From the IMG/VR virus record IMGVR_UViG_3300048538_000090, positions 1 through 34,391 of that record: a DNA stretch of 34,391 nucleotides; one strand, 5' to 3'. Source of the stretch: a virus. Below are positions 4,715-14,245 of the stretch, piece after piece. Under the pieces are notes generated by a model that was given only the letters and a program-made list of their open reading frames with translations, did not search any database and was not told where the DNA came from. How positions within the stretch are numbered: the stretch's first letter is position 1; each line of letters begins with the position of its first letter. Made by a program: the position numbers and the translations under genes.

Positions 4715-5876
4715 ACCGTGCCATCCTTATGTCGCATCTGTACCGTGCGATTTCGCCAAAGTCTTTGTGTAATACTATTGCATTCATATCACGCCCCGAC
4801 CTATAGCCCTTTCCAGCGTGCCAAGCGTCTTTAGCTGCAAGCGTGCGGAAACTTTCGACAGTACAGCCTCGCAACTCTGTTTTACGACTATTGTGGATAT
4901 GACCAACGTACCAGTACCGGTATTCGGTATTTCCCCACTCGGTAGGTTTATCAGTAGCCATCAAAGAACCTAGATCAGCGTGCTTTACAGTGTCGCCGTG
5001 GGTCACACCAATCAAGCTTTTGCCAAACTCTACGTAATGAAATTTTGAAGTTGTTGGCTGGATAGTAACGCGAGGCTCATTGCTAAAATAAGCGTCCATA
5101 AACGCAGCTAACATCACACTAGAATGATCGTCGTGATTGCCGATAGCGTTAATGACTTCAACGTAAGGGTGCTTTTTCAAAGCCAGCTTTACTATATCTA
5201 CCATTAACATGCAGCCTAGCTTTAAGACTTTGGCCCATCGGGTATCAACGTCAAGCGCGTGGCCGCTCCGTGAAGTTGTGTTAGACATATTATCAGCGTG
5301 AAAGAAATCACCTAAATTTATAATGACGCACTTACTGGCAACCGGTGCAATGTTGACCAGCTTCGCCGCTGCCGACAGCAAATCTTTTCTAGCGATATTT
5401 ATATCAAAGTCTTCGCCTGATTCTTCTGCCCAAGCATACATACCAATATGGGGATCACCCATTGGGATAGTCAGAATCACATCGTCGGTTTTTTGTTTCG
5501 GCGCTTTGCTAGGCTTACACAAACCTTTGTAATCAATCATCATTTCGTCAATGGCGTTCTTGATTGCCACCAAACGTTCTTCTTCAGCAAGCTTTGACTT
5601 GACCCATTGACCGGTAGGCACACCGTCTTCGTTGTAATAGGTAGAAACCCCAGATACTACAAACCCGTCAGGGACGGGCTTAGTCATATCGTTGCTAGGG
5701 GCATAGCCCTGTTTCGCAGCCTTTTTACGTATCGCAGCAAAATGCTCTCTAGCTGTACGCTCACCAATACCTAGTAATTTTGCAGCACCAGCAATTGACC
5801 CACATTTTTCAGAAGTCTTAACAACTTCTAATTGTCTTGGGGTGCAGTAAGGGTAAAGCCCCTTGTAATCTGCCAT
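4707..5876 (-). CDS. Calcineurin-like metallophosphoesterase with N-terminal HTH
   Basis: The 389-residue protein has two parts. Residues about 11-50 look like a helix-turn-helix, with the pattern AGAAKLLGIGERTAREHFAAI. From residue 135 on, a complete calcineurin-like phosphoesterase domain shows GDPH (140-143), GD (189-190), GNHDD (246-250), HGD (293-295) and GHIH (325-328), which together bind two metal ions. Phage enzymes of this kind are often annotated as DNA repair exonucleases, but the substrate is not established. The HTH suggests a nucleic-acid target. It lies between the tail-fibre genes and lysis genes and is coupled to the upstream gene by TAATG. Confidence 0.9.
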   Translation of the reverse strand: MADYKGLYPYCTPRQLEVVKTSEKCGSIAGAAKLLGIGERTAREHFAAIRKKAAKQGYAPSNDMTKPVPDGFVVSGVSTYYNEDGVPTGQWVKSKLAEEERLVAIKNAIDEMMIDYKGLCKPSKAPKQKTDDVILTIPMGDPHIGMYAWAEESGEDFDINIARKDLLSAAAKLVNIAPVASKCVIINLGDFFHADNMSNTTSRSGHALDVDTRWAKVLKLGCMLMVDIVKLALKKHPYVEVINAIGNHDDHSSVMLAAFMDAYFSNEPRVTIQPTTSKFHYVEFGKSLIGVTHGDTVKHADLGSLMATDKPTEWGNTEYRYWYVGHIHNSRKTELRGCTVESFRTLAAKDAWHAGKGYRSGRDMNAIVLHKDFGEIARYRCDIRMARYG

Positions 5877-6505
5877 TATTTTGTTGCTGCCAATTTAAAC
5901 AAATTATCTAAGTCTGCGTCATTCAGTGCAAGTGCAGCGCCAAGCGTTGACACCAAAGAAGAAGCACGCTCAACTTGACCGGCATACTCCCATTCAATTT
6001 GAGAATCTTCTGGCATTGCAGATATATTTGTTTGCACTGTGGCTAATAAGCCTTGCTCTTTTAAAGCGAGTCGGGCTTGCCGCATAGTGACATTGGCTTG
6101 AGTGCGCCACTGCGCTAAAAACGCAGACTGTTCAGCCGCCGAAAGCGCGACTATATCCCAGCCCTGTATGATTTGCGTATCAGTCTCACTTGCCGTTTCT
6201 TCTAAACGCTGAGTAAATTCATCATAACCAGGCTGATCGGTAGGCACCAACTCTTTTGTTAGAGGCGCTACATACGAGCCTGAACCAGCCGGAGGCAATT
6301 CAACACTTAATGGCGCGGCGTCAACAGCTTGCCAATAAGCTACTACGCTTACAGCATTGCGTTCAACTAACTCATTAAGACCTTCTATGGAAAAGTCAGT
6401 TGCCCTAAGATTTCTATATTGGGATTCTCGCCCTTCAGAACTGTACTCTACTTGTACAAATAGCTGCTTAGGTTCTATTTTTAAAAATTCATACGTGTAA
6501 TTCAT
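5876..6505 (-). CDS. Tail-associated protein of unknown function
   Basis: This 209-residue protein has AGGTG before its ATG. The N-terminal half is beta-rich. The C-terminal third carries a pattern I recognise from many phage tail regions: MRQARLAL, then IEWEYA and a Leu-rich end around LNDADLDNLF. Homologous endings are frequent in proteins next to tail fibres and assembly chaperones, but their function is not settled. It follows the fibre genes directly (8-base gap), so it may aid fibre assembly or be a minor virion part. Confidence 0.8.
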   Translation of the reverse strand: MNYTYEFLKIEPKQLFVQVEYSSEGRESQYRNLRATDFSIEGLNELVERNAVSVVAYWQAVDAAPLSVELPPAGSGSYVAPLTKELVPTDQPGYDEFTQRLEETASETDTQIIQGWDIVALSAAEQSAFLAQWRTQANVTMRQARLALKEQGLLATVQTNISAMPEDSQIEWEYAGQVERASSLVSTLGAALALNDADLDNLFKLAATK

Positions 6506-6513
6506 TTATGCAC

Positions 6514-7314
6514 CTACAATACATATTCAACTTTAGTCAATGTCACATTTACAAACGCCGTGCCAACTTTACGATAATAATTAGAGTTATTACCGTTTGA
6601 CCAATACACTTGCAACTCTAAATCTTCATTATTGTCTTGGTAATCCTGAACCGTTTGAGTAGTTGTAACAGTTAAATTGCTTCCGCTAAATGAGCCTTGG
6701 CTACCCGTTAAATACGCAGTTAAGCCTGAAGATGGGGAAGGCTTATAATACGCAGCGTGAGTGATAGAGCCAGTAACAATGTCCGGTGAACCCATAGATA
6801 CCGAAAGGGTAAGCTTAATTTTACAAAGCAAATCGGTGCCAATTGTAGAAAAGCTATTAATATCAAACAAAGCCTTGCCTTTAGGGTTATAAAACCGCGT
6901 ATTTGCAGATTCACTTATGGCATTAACTCTTAATCGCATTATTATGCTTTGATATAAACCAGAGAAGTTAATAACCTCCGTAGTATGGGTTGTGCTAGAA
7001 ATATTATTTGGGCTTCCGCTAGGCACTACAGCGTTAGCCACTACACTGGAAGTTGGCACAACACCTAAAGGTGATGGGTTAGTGCTTGTACTACCTGTCC
7101 ACAAAACTCTAGCTACAGGGTCAGGAATATTACTAGCACCATAAAAGTCATTAATGCTTATAGCCGTTCCTGATCCGGTATTAATAGTTTTGCCATCAGC
7201 AGGGGTAAGACCGCGAATATCAGAGTCATTAATGGTACAAGCGGTTTGCGAAGCACCGCCAGCCTCTACGTGAATGTCATTAAGACTCAACGCTCCGTTT
7301 GTTGGTAATACCAT
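6514..7314 (-). CDS. Putative tail fibre tip or adhesin protein
   Basis: The 266-residue protein starts with MVLPTNGALSLNDIHVEAGG, a conserved opening of phage structural proteins found at the end of tail-fibre modules. It continues with INDSDIRGL and SINDFYGA. The rest is Ser/Thr/Asn-rich predicted beta-structure with no signal peptide or enzyme motif. It starts in a TAATG overlap with the S74 fibre. A receptor-binding or fibre-capping role is likely but inferred only from position and composition. Confidence 0.78.
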   Translation of the reverse strand: MVLPTNGALSLNDIHVEAGGASQTACTINDSDIRGLTPADGKTINTGSGTAISINDFYGASNIPDPVARVLWTGSTSTNPSPLGVVPTSSVVANAVVPSGSPNNISSTTHTTEVINFSGLYQSIIMRLRVNAISESANTRFYNPKGKALFDINSFSTIGTDLLCKIKLTLSVSMGSPDIVTGSITHAAYYKPSPSSGLTAYLTGSQGSFSGSNLTVTTTQTVQDYQDNNEDLELQVYWSNGNNSNYYRKVGTAFVNVTLTKVEYVL

Positions 7315-10300
7315 TACTTAGCGGCCTTTAGATCGTCGATTTCATCCTTCAGTTCTTTGATTGCTTCGATTAACAAAGGCACGAGTCTTTCATATCTGAC
7401 CGTTTTATAATCATCGCCAGAAATTGAATTACCGTCTAAATCTCTGTCAAATGGAGCAGGACATACTGCGTCAGGCACTACCGTTTCGATTTCTTGAGCT
7501 ATAACACCGTGTTCATGTACGTTTGCTGGCTTAAAGTCTAGGCTATCGCACTTGTCCATATCCCAGTCAAAAGTATAACCACCTATAGACATAACTTTAT
7601 GCAATGCGCTATCTATTGGCATTTGATTAAGTTTGAGTCTTGAGTCAGACGAATAAGCTGTAACATTACCAGACGAAACTAAATTTGTTGAGCTAACAGC
7701 GGGTACAACTAAAGTATTGTTAGAAGTGTTGAAATAGAAAGAATTTCCACCGTCTTTGTATAAAGTAGCGGTGTTGTCAGTGGTGCCGGTTGCCACTGTA
7801 AGAACCAAAGCCCTGTTGCCAGAAGAATCTCCAACTACCCTAACTTCCGTAGCACTAGCAACGTTATCACTCGCTGTTACATAACCTGCACCATTTGTTA
7901 GCTGGTTGTTGTTAGTAATGTTATTTGCGTTAGTGTCGCCCGTATAACCAAGATTAGCTAATGTAAGCGTTCTAGTGGCAACAGTTCCGTTAGCATCTGT
8001 TACGTGACCTAAAGTATTAGTAGTAATATTAAAATCAAGATCACTAATAACTGTTGCACCGGTTAATGCGCCTGTATCTATACTAATGTCATCGCCAGTA
8101 GCGGAAGGGTGTACGTAAGCGTTAGCGCCAGTCGCTATACCGTCCAGCTTGGTTTTATCCGCAGCAGTCATTACGCCAGCAAGTGATGTAGTTGCTGCTG
8201 CAATTGAATCATCTGAGCCAGTAGAGGAGTTAATTGCTACCGTAGTTGTGCCTTCAGATACACTAATGTTCGTGCCAACATTTACATCAGCACCGGCTGC
8301 GATACCGTCAAGCTTGGTTTTATCTGAAGCAGTCATTACACCAGCAAGCGAAGTAGTTGCCGCAGCAATTGAATCGTCTGAGCCAGTAGACGAATTGATC
8401 GCTACCGTAGTTGCGCCTTCAGATACCGTAATGTTTGTGCCAACGTTTACATCTGCGCCAGTCGCTATACCGTCAAGCTTGGCTTTGTCGTTGTCGGTCA
8501 TCATGCCCCACAACAACGGTGTTGCAGCAGGCATAGATACGTTACTACCAGTGCTAGAAACAACAGTAAACGCTGACGCACTTCTAGTCTGACTAAGGTT
8601 AGTGCCTACGTTTACTTGCGCGCCAGTCGCTATACCGTCTAGCTTAGACTTATCTTCATCGGTCATCGCTCCCCACGCGCTTGTTGTAGCTGCTGGGATT
8701 GAAGCGTTAGTGCCTTGATTAGACGTAATTGTTAAAGATGACGCTGTAGCCGTTGCGCCTAAGTTTGCGTTGGTAATGTATCCCGCTGTGTTACTAAAGA
8801 TACCATTGCCAATTTCATTAGCGGCCTTACGTCTATCTGCGCCGTTATCTAACACGATAAACTCATCAGTGCCGACCATTGCCGCAGTCATATCAGTCAG
8901 TTCAGACAGATCAATCGTAAAGTTAATATTAGTATCTGCGCTTCTATCTACGTCTATACCAACGCCACCACTTAGGCTTACGTTGTAATCAGTACCTTCA
9001 GAAGCATTTAAAAACAGACTAGGATTTGCGTTAGTCCCGCCAGTTTGTGCCGCTGTTAGCGAGTACGTGGTGTTGGTGTCGTTAGAGGCAGTTCCCGTTG
9101 GCCCTGTTGTAATACTTGATATGCGGCCATAGGCATCTAAGGTAATGGTGTCGATCTTAGTATTATCTGCCGTAGAGCCATATACAGCAGCACCAGGCCC
9201 AGCAGTAGCAAGGGCAACGTCATCAGCATTAACTGCAATACCTGTACCTGCGCCAACCGCTAATGATCCAGACGTACTAACCGACCCTGTAAGACCAGCG
9301 CCTCCCGCTACGCTTGTAACTGTCCCTGTAGTTGAAGAAGTGCCAGCACCAATAAGAGTTCTAACTTCTGTCGCCGTAATACCCGCAGCCAATGAAGGTA
9401 CGCTACCGTTGCTTGTAATTGCAGCATCGGACGTTGCAGTTGCACCGGCCTCAATACCATCAAGCTTAGTTTTATCTTCGTCGGTCATTACTCCCCAAGC
9501 TGAAGTAGTAGCAGCAGGAAGGTCAACATTGTTACCTGTAGAAGAATTAACTTGTAACTGCGTACCGTCTGCCGTAGCACTGAGGTTAGTCCCTACGTTG
9601 ACTTGTGCGCCGTTAGCTATGGTATCTAGCTTAGTACCATCTGCATTTACATCACGGCTATCTACCGTTCCGCTTAAAGAAATATTGCCGGTTACATTAA
9701 CGCCCGTTGCACTAAATCTTGCCGCCGCAGCGCCGCCAAATTGCACGTCTAAAGTGCTAGGCAACGTAGTATGAGCAGCGCCCCGTCCAACGACAGTTGT
9801 TTCATCTGAAGTTAAACCAAGGTGTAATCTACCAGCATCACCAGCAGCACCAACTTTTGCATCACCATTTACTTCTAGCTTTTCGTCTGGATCGGTAAGA
9901 CCCACGCCAACATTGTTACTAGCGTTAATTGTAACCGTGGTAGAAGCAGCGTTATCGTCTATACCAGTAGAGGCAAAGTTAGATATAACACCACCGTCAA
10001 TTTTAGCGCCAGAAATCTGATCGTCTGCTAAAGACAAAGTGCCATTAACTACGTCAAGAGTCTTTCCAACACCTACGGTTATATCTGTACCGTCGATAGT
10101 ACCGCCGTTAATGTCGGCAGTAGTAACGCTACCAAGGTTTGATACCGTAGCGCCTGTAAGATTAACCGTGCCACTAGCTGATAAATCGGTAAATGCGCCG
10201 GTAGACGCCGCGTTAGCTCCGATAGCTGTACCATCAATTTCACCAGAAGCTATATCTACCTTGCTTATAGCCACTGATCCCGTACCGTCAGGCGTCAGTG

Positions 10301-12245
10301 CAATGTTGCCGTTGCCATTTGTAGAAGTGATAGAGTTACTGTCTATCTGTATGTTATCGACATTTGCAATAGTTGCAGACAGCGTAACGCCATCTATTGT
10401 GCCGCCGTTAATATCTGCCGTAGTTACCGAACCTAAGTCTGTAACGGTAGTAAAGCTAGCAGACGTAGCTGACAAAGTTGTAAAGTCGCCAGTGTCAGGA
10501 ACGGCAGAACCGACTGGAGTGTTATCTACAAAGCCGCCGCCAATATCAGCAGCATCTATAATTACAGAGCCGTTGCCATTTGGCGTAATAGAAATGTTGC
10601 CATCAACATCAGTGCTAGAAATTGTATTGCTGTCTAGGCTTAAATTATCTGCCGACAAAGAGCCTACAGTAATGTTACCTGTAACCGTATTTCCATTATC
10701 AGCAACGTCTTGTAAAGTAATGTCATCTAAAGTATTTAGCGCCTTTTGCACATCGTCATCAGCAACGCTTAAAGCTCCGTTAAAGCTTGCTGTAGTGGTG
10801 CTAATGTTAGACGCATTGACTCCAGTAATGTCACTAAGCTGGTGTCCATGATCGTCTAATACGTCTAACGCGGCTTGGACACTGCTTTCGCTACTGCTTA
10901 AAATATTGTTAAACGCAGCCGTGTCAGTCGTAATATTGCTTGCCAGCGCCACACTAGGAACAACACTAACCGGTACTGGAAATAGCGCCCTTAATGGGGA
11001 AGTTCCGCCTAATTGTGCTTCATAAGATGCAGTGCTTGAGTCTGTCTGAGCATAAAGCTTTAAAACAACACGATCAGTTTCACCAAATTCCTGCAAGGTA
11101 ATCGTTGCAGACAAACTAATTTGAGTGTATTGCGTTGTAGTTATATAGTCAGAAGTATTAGACGTGGCTAATATAGTCTCTGTACCTAAATCATCACGTA
11201 TGTAAATCTCAAAATAGAACCTAGCGTTACCGGAACCGCCATCTTTTCTGAAATTGCCAACAAAAGGCACAACGATACCGGCAACCGCCCCAGATAAAAC
11301 AGTGGGGTCAGAAATCCAAGTCTGGGCTAATGTTGCAGTGTTTGTAATTCCGCTGACAAGAAAATCAACAGCAGTTTCATCAAAACTTGGGTCAACAGTA
11401 GACGTTACCGCCTGCTTGTATCCCGCAATAACCGGATCATTTGCGTTAGTGTTATAAAAAGTAACGTTTGAAGTAAGTAAATCTAAATTAGCTTTTGTTA
11501 AATCTAATTCATCAAGAGCAGACTTTACGTTTGTTGCCAACAAATTAGAATCGGCATTGTTATACGTAACCTCATTAGAGGCCGGTACATCATGCTGGTT
11601 GACCCAGATAATACCGTCAGTAGAATCACTTTCGATACAAATACCAAGATGCAAAATGTTGTTTGGCGGCGAAGGTTGTATGTTAATTATTTCGCCAAAA
11701 GTATCTGGTGAAGCATAAAGAATGTCGCCAGGATTAAATGCAGCAGTATTTAAACCCCTAACCAATCCAAATTCGCAAATATAACCATAACCGCCAGCAG
11801 CTATATTTTCTGTGGCAACACCAATAACTAAGTTCGGATCAAAAGTACCATCTGCAATAAACTCTTTTACAGCTACAAGTTGCTCTGACGTACTATGAAA
11901 GTAAACAACGTTGCCGTTGTTAATTGGATTTGACTCAGCGTTATACACTCGGGTTAGCAATTCTTGCCCAAGTTGCTGCGTAACGTTACTACCTATAACG
12001 CCAACCTCTAAACAGCCATCTACATTATTCCAAGTTAAACGGCCTGTTTCTCTAGCAACCGTTGCAGCTAGGTCAAAATCTACATAATCTGCATCACCAA
12101 CCCCACCGGAAAGTCCGGCAAGGCTGGTAATGTCAGAGTTATCACCTGATTCAGCTTTGTCTGTGTTGAGGTTAGTGAAATTTGCATCTACCTCATCATT
12201 AGTCAGGGGCGATCCTTTACCCGCCCTTGTTGTAATGTCGGCCAT
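7314..12245 (-). CDS. Giant tail fibre with C-terminal S74 chaperone
   Basis: The 1643-residue protein is the largest in the window. The N-terminus (MADITTRAGKGSPLTNDEVD) resembles a virion-anchoring domain. The middle is low-complexity, Gly/Ser/Thr/Asn-rich beta-structure with two repeat families: one around GGTIDG and NGTGSV (roughly 10.1-10.7 kb) and one around MTDEDKTKLDGIATGA (8.1-8.7 kb, also 9.4-9.6 kb). The last 110 or so residues are an intramolecular chaperone of the peptidase S74 type, with SSDSRLKLN, a GGYTFDW segment, HGVIAQEIE and a terminal helix. This family trimerises the fibre and then cuts itself off at the Ser of the SDxRLK motif. It is probably the main host-recognition fibre. 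Confidence 0.92.
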   Translation of the reverse strand: MADITTRAGKGSPLTNDEVDANFTNLNTDKAESGDNSDITSLAGLSGGVGDADYVDFDLAATVARETGRLTWNNVDGCLEVGVIGSNVTQQLGQELLTRVYNAESNPINNGNVVYFHSTSEQLVAVKEFIADGTFDPNLVIGVATENIAAGGYGYICEFGLVRGLNTAAFNPGDILYASPDTFGEIINIQPSPPNNILHLGICIESDSTDGIIWVNQHDVPASNEVTYNNADSNLLATNVKSALDELDLTKANLDLLTSNVTFYNTNANDPVIAGYKQAVTSTVDPSFDETAVDFLVSGITNTATLAQTWISDPTVLSGAVAGIVVPFVGNFRKDGGSGNARFYFEIYIRDDLGTETILATSNTSDYITTTQYTQISLSATITLQEFGETDRVVLKLYAQTDSSTASYEAQLGGTSPLRALFPVPVSVVPSVALASNITTDTAAFNNILSSSESSVQAALDVLDDHGHQLSDITGVNASNISTTTASFNGALSVADDDVQKALNTLDDITLQDVADNGNTVTGNITVGSLSADNLSLDSNTISSTDVDGNISITPNGNGSVIIDAADIGGGFVDNTPVGSAVPDTGDFTTLSATSASFTTVTDLGSVTTADINGGTIDGVTLSATIANVDNIQIDSNSITSTNGNGNIALTPDGTGSVAISKVDIASGEIDGTAIGANAASTGAFTDLSASGTVNLTGATVSNLGSVTTADINGGTIDGTDITVGVGKTLDVVNGTLSLADDQISGAKIDGGVISNFASTGIDDNAASTTVTINASNNVGVGLTDPDEKLEVNGDAKVGAAGDAGRLHLGLTSDETTVVGRGAAHTTLPSTLDVQFGGAAAARFSATGVNVTGNISLSGTVDSRDVNADGTKLDTIANGAQVNVGTNLSATADGTQLQVNSSTGNNVDLPAATTSAWGVMTDEDKTKLDGIEAGATATSDAAITSNGSVPSLAAGITATEVRTLIGAGTSSTTGTVTSVAGGAGLTGSVSTSGSLAVGAGTGIAVNADDVALATAGPGAAVYGSTADNTKIDTITLDAYGRISSITTGPTGTASNDTNTTYSLTAAQTGGTNANPSLFLNASEGTDYNVSLSGGVGIDVDRSADTNINFTIDLSELTDMTAAMVGTDEFIVLDNGADRRKAANEIGNGIFSNTAGYITNANLGATATASSLTITSNQGTNASIPAATTSAWGAMTDEDKSKLDGIATGAQVNVGTNLSQTRSASAFTVVSSTGSNVSMPAATPLLWGMMTDNDKAKLDGIATGADVNVGTNITVSEGATTVAINSSTGSDDSIAAATTSLAGVMTASDKTKLDGIAAGADVNVGTNISVSEGTTTVAINSSTGSDDSIAAATTSLAGVMTAADKTKLDGIATGANAYVHPSATGDDISIDTGALTGATVISDLDFNITTNTLGHVTDANGTVATRTLTLANLGYTGDTNANNITNNNQLTNGAGYVTASDNVASATEVRVVGDSSGNRALVLTVATGTTDNTATLYKDGGNSFYFNTSNNTLVVPAVSSTNLVSSGNVTAYSSDSRLKLNQMPIDSALHKVMSIGGYTFDWDMDKCDSLDFKPANVHEHGVIAQEIETVVPDAVCPAPFDRDLDGNSISGDDYKTVRYERLVPLLIEAIKELKDEIDDLKAAK
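8120..8690 (-). repeat. 165-bp tandem repeats in the tail fibre gene
   Basis: The sequence GC(T/G)ATACCGTC recurs at 8134, 8299, 8464 and 8629, exactly 165 bases apart. The neighbouring bases are similar too, especially between the first two units. Each unit encodes a 55-residue module containing a (M)T-x-x-DK-x-KLDGI-x-x-GA element. Diverged copies appear near 9450 and 9610. In-frame repeats like these can change number by recombination and so alter fibre length. Confidence 0.8.
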
Positions 12246-12263
12246 TTGTCTCGCCCCTGCTAA

Positions 12264-12713
12264 TTAAGCTGCTGAAATGGTTATTGTCCAAGTGATAGTA
12301 AGCACGTCATCTGCCTGCTTATTTACCACTGGGAAGGTTGTTCGGCAAAGCATAGTCCCGCCAGAAGAAGCGTTAAACAATCCCGCCTCAGTGACAGCGC
12401 CAGTGCCTTCGCCAGCCTCAAAACCACAAACATATTGAACGGTGTTAGAAACAACAGTAGTGGTATCTAAAGCCTCTCTAACACCTAAAATAGATTCTAC
12501 GTCCGTATCAGCACCTTGCGCTGCCGTAGTACCAGAACCAACAGCCATATGGCTCATAACAGCGCTACTAACGCCTTCTAAGCGAGAAGCAATAAACTGC
12601 GTACCAGCATTGACCACTAGGTTCTTTCGGGTCACGTCTTCTTTAATAGCTCCGTCAGGCCCGCGAAGTACCATATGTACCTCACCAGCAATCCTTAATT
12701 TTTCGTTTACCAT
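12264..12713 (-). CDS. Conserved small virion protein
   Basis: The 149-residue protein shows a pattern common next to phage tail fibres: NLVVNAGTQFIASRL, MSHMAVGSGTTAA, AVTEAGLFNAS and a beta-rich end TLTITWTITI. AAGGAG stands before the ATG, so translation should be strong. No enzyme motifs or membrane segments are present. The family is found in siphovirus and podovirus structural regions with no proven function; a small fibre adaptor or cap is plausible. Confidence 0.82.
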   Translation of the reverse strand: MVNEKLRIAGEVHMVLRGPDGAIKEDVTRKNLVVNAGTQFIASRLEGVSSAVMSHMAVGSGTTAAQGADTDVESILGVREALDTTTVVSNTVQYVCGFEAGEGTGAVTEAGLFNASSGGTMLCRTTFPVVNKQADDVLTITWTITISAA

Positions 12714-12724
12714 TTTGTAACTCC

Positions 12725-13855
12725 TTAAAATGTGGCGCTTTGGCCCACATAATCCTGTAAAAAATAAGTGCGATCTACATAACTTTGAGAAAGCAGCGAT
12801 CCACTATCAGTTATTGCTATGTTTTCAACTCTACCCAAAGCCCTGAGTATGTCGATTATATCAGACACCGTTATAGAGTCATCCGCAGAAGTCTGTAACG
12901 ACAATGCGGCCAACTCATTGATTGCCAATAAATCTTGTCTTGTATTTGTAAGCGTAAAACTCAAATCTTCGGACAAAGAAAGTGCATCGGCAATGTTCTT
13001 GTTTAGTATTAGCGTTTCAACGTCTGCAATGTTTGCAGCATTGTCCAATACTACAAATATTTTACGTACTACGTTGATAACTTCGCTTACGCCAACACTA
13101 TTTGTAAAGACTTTACTAAACGACTTTGTGCGTCGATCTGACGCTACAGAACCATCTGATAAGCTGCGAATAAACGTTGTGACTTTTGCTAAAACATCGG
13201 CTATCAGTAATTGTTCATTTACGTTCTTTGCAAAGCTTACAGTGTCATCGTCAGACGCGCTTGACGCGCTTACTAAAGACTTTTGGGTATTCTGGCTAAA
13301 CGCCTCGGCTATCTGCGTAATCTCAGAAAACCCTCGATCAATTGTCAGCGACAAAGGATCATCTACAGAAAGCGAATCTGCTAAACTCTTTATGTAAGCC
13401 GTAACCGCTGAGTCTGCAACTTGCGGCAAGTCTGACAAGCCTTTAACTAGGTTAAATGCAATATCGTCATCTGCCAAAGACAAAAGCTCTGACAAGCTTT
13501 TTATTACATCTAAAGCTTCTTCTTCATCAATAACACCGCTATCAGCCAGCGCCTTTTCTACCGCAGTAACTTCACCGTCAGTCAACGTTAGCGAATCAGA
13601 TAAATTGCTTAAAAATTCCAGAGTAGCCTGCTCTACCGCGCTTGCAGCATCGGATTTAACGGGCTGATAATTACCGGAGTATGACTCAAAAACAGAAGAA
13701 TCGTCCGAAAACGGCCTTTCTACCGCTACCGATGGCTGGTCTGACGCAAAACCTTGGTCATCCAAAACAGGCTCAAACCGTGTCGCAAATAATCCCTTTT
13801 CTACCCTAGAGATAATTACACGGCTTTGCTTCGCTTTGACCCTTATGTAACCCAT
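12725..13855 (-). CDS. Repeat protein with about fourteen 18-residue units
   Basis: After an N-terminal region (1-80), this 376-residue acidic protein is built almost wholly from degenerate units of 17-20 residues. They follow the pattern K-x-L-S-D-x-L-x-L-x-D-D, then a hydrophobic helix-like half such as IAFNLV or AVTAYI. I count about fourteen between residues 81 and 350, for example KSLSELLSLADDDIAFNLV and KGLSDLPQVADSAVTAYI. The regular period suggests an elongated solenoid or coiled stalk. It lies between an Ig-like protein and the fibre genes and starts directly after the previous stop (TAAATG), so a fibre or baseplate spacer is likely. I do not know a named family. Confidence 0.82.
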   Translation of the reverse strand: MGYIRVKAKQSRVIISRVEKGLFATRFEPVLDDQGFASDQPSVAVERPFSDDSSVFESYSGNYQPVKSDAASAVEQATLEFLSNLSDSLTLTDGEVTAVEKALADSGVIDEEEALDVIKSLSELLSLADDDIAFNLVKGLSDLPQVADSAVTAYIKSLADSLSVDDPLSLTIDRGFSEITQIAEAFSQNTQKSLVSASSASDDDTVSFAKNVNEQLLIADVLAKVTTFIRSLSDGSVASDRRTKSFSKVFTNSVGVSEVINVVRKIFVVLDNAANIADVETLILNKNIADALSLSEDLSFTLTNTRQDLLAINELAALSLQTSADDSITVSDIIDILRALGRVENIAITDSGSLLSQSYVDRTYFLQDYVGQSATF

Positions 13856-14200
13856 TTAAAAGTCTTCTCTAAGAGTAAACTGCAAAGTTTCATAAACTGT
13901 TTCCGTTTCGCCAACGCCTAGCGGAAAGTTTATCTCTATCTCTGCCTCATATTTGCCAGGTGGCTGGTCTAAATCGCCTTGATCCCAAACAAATAAAGCA
14001 ATGCCATTAGCTGAGTCTTCAGCACTAGAAACAGACGTTAAAGTAGTAAGCACGGTATTTGTGCCTACTCTGCGAAACTTAAACTTAGTAGTAGCATCGG
14101 TAATATCCACTGGCAAGCCCGTATCTTCTCTAACAAGAGAAATTCGTAACTGCGGGCCTGTATCGCCCTGTACTAAAAAGTATTGTTCTTGAGTCGCCAT
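13856..14200 (-). CDS. Ig-like or BppU-like baseplate protein
   Basis: The 114-residue protein resembles the N-terminal domain of baseplate upper proteins. It starts with YFLVQGDTGPQLRISLV, continues with the sentence-like pattern VDITDATTKFKFRR, and ends with PPGKYEAEIEINFPLG and ETLQFTLRE. This is an immunoglobulin-like beta sandwich used to attach fibres. The ribosome site AGAGG precedes the ATG. A similar module seems to form the first half of the head protein at 31505-32083, so the phage may use this fold twice. Position between the tip protein and fibres supports an adaptor role. Confidence 0.75.
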   Translation of the reverse strand: MATQEQYFLVQGDTGPQLRISLVREDTGLPVDITDATTKFKFRRVGTNTVLTTLTSVSSAEDSANGIALFVWDQGDLDQPPGKYEAEIEINFPLGVGETETVYETLQFTLREDF

Positions 14201-14245
14201 TGTGGGCCTCTAATTAAAGTTCTATGGCATACCAATAGTTTAACA

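Noticed and set aside
8120-8690. CRISPR array or diversity-generating retroelement
   Set aside because: The repeat period is 165 bases, in frame and coding, with no spacer pattern; no reverse transcriptase or template repeat was seen.
8149-10851. Several long plus-strand open frames (up to 270 codons) opposite the tail fibre gene
   Set aside because: They are Ser/Val/Pro/Ala-rich shadows caused by the Gly/Thr/Asn-rich repeats on the minus strand and have no ribosome sites or family motifs.
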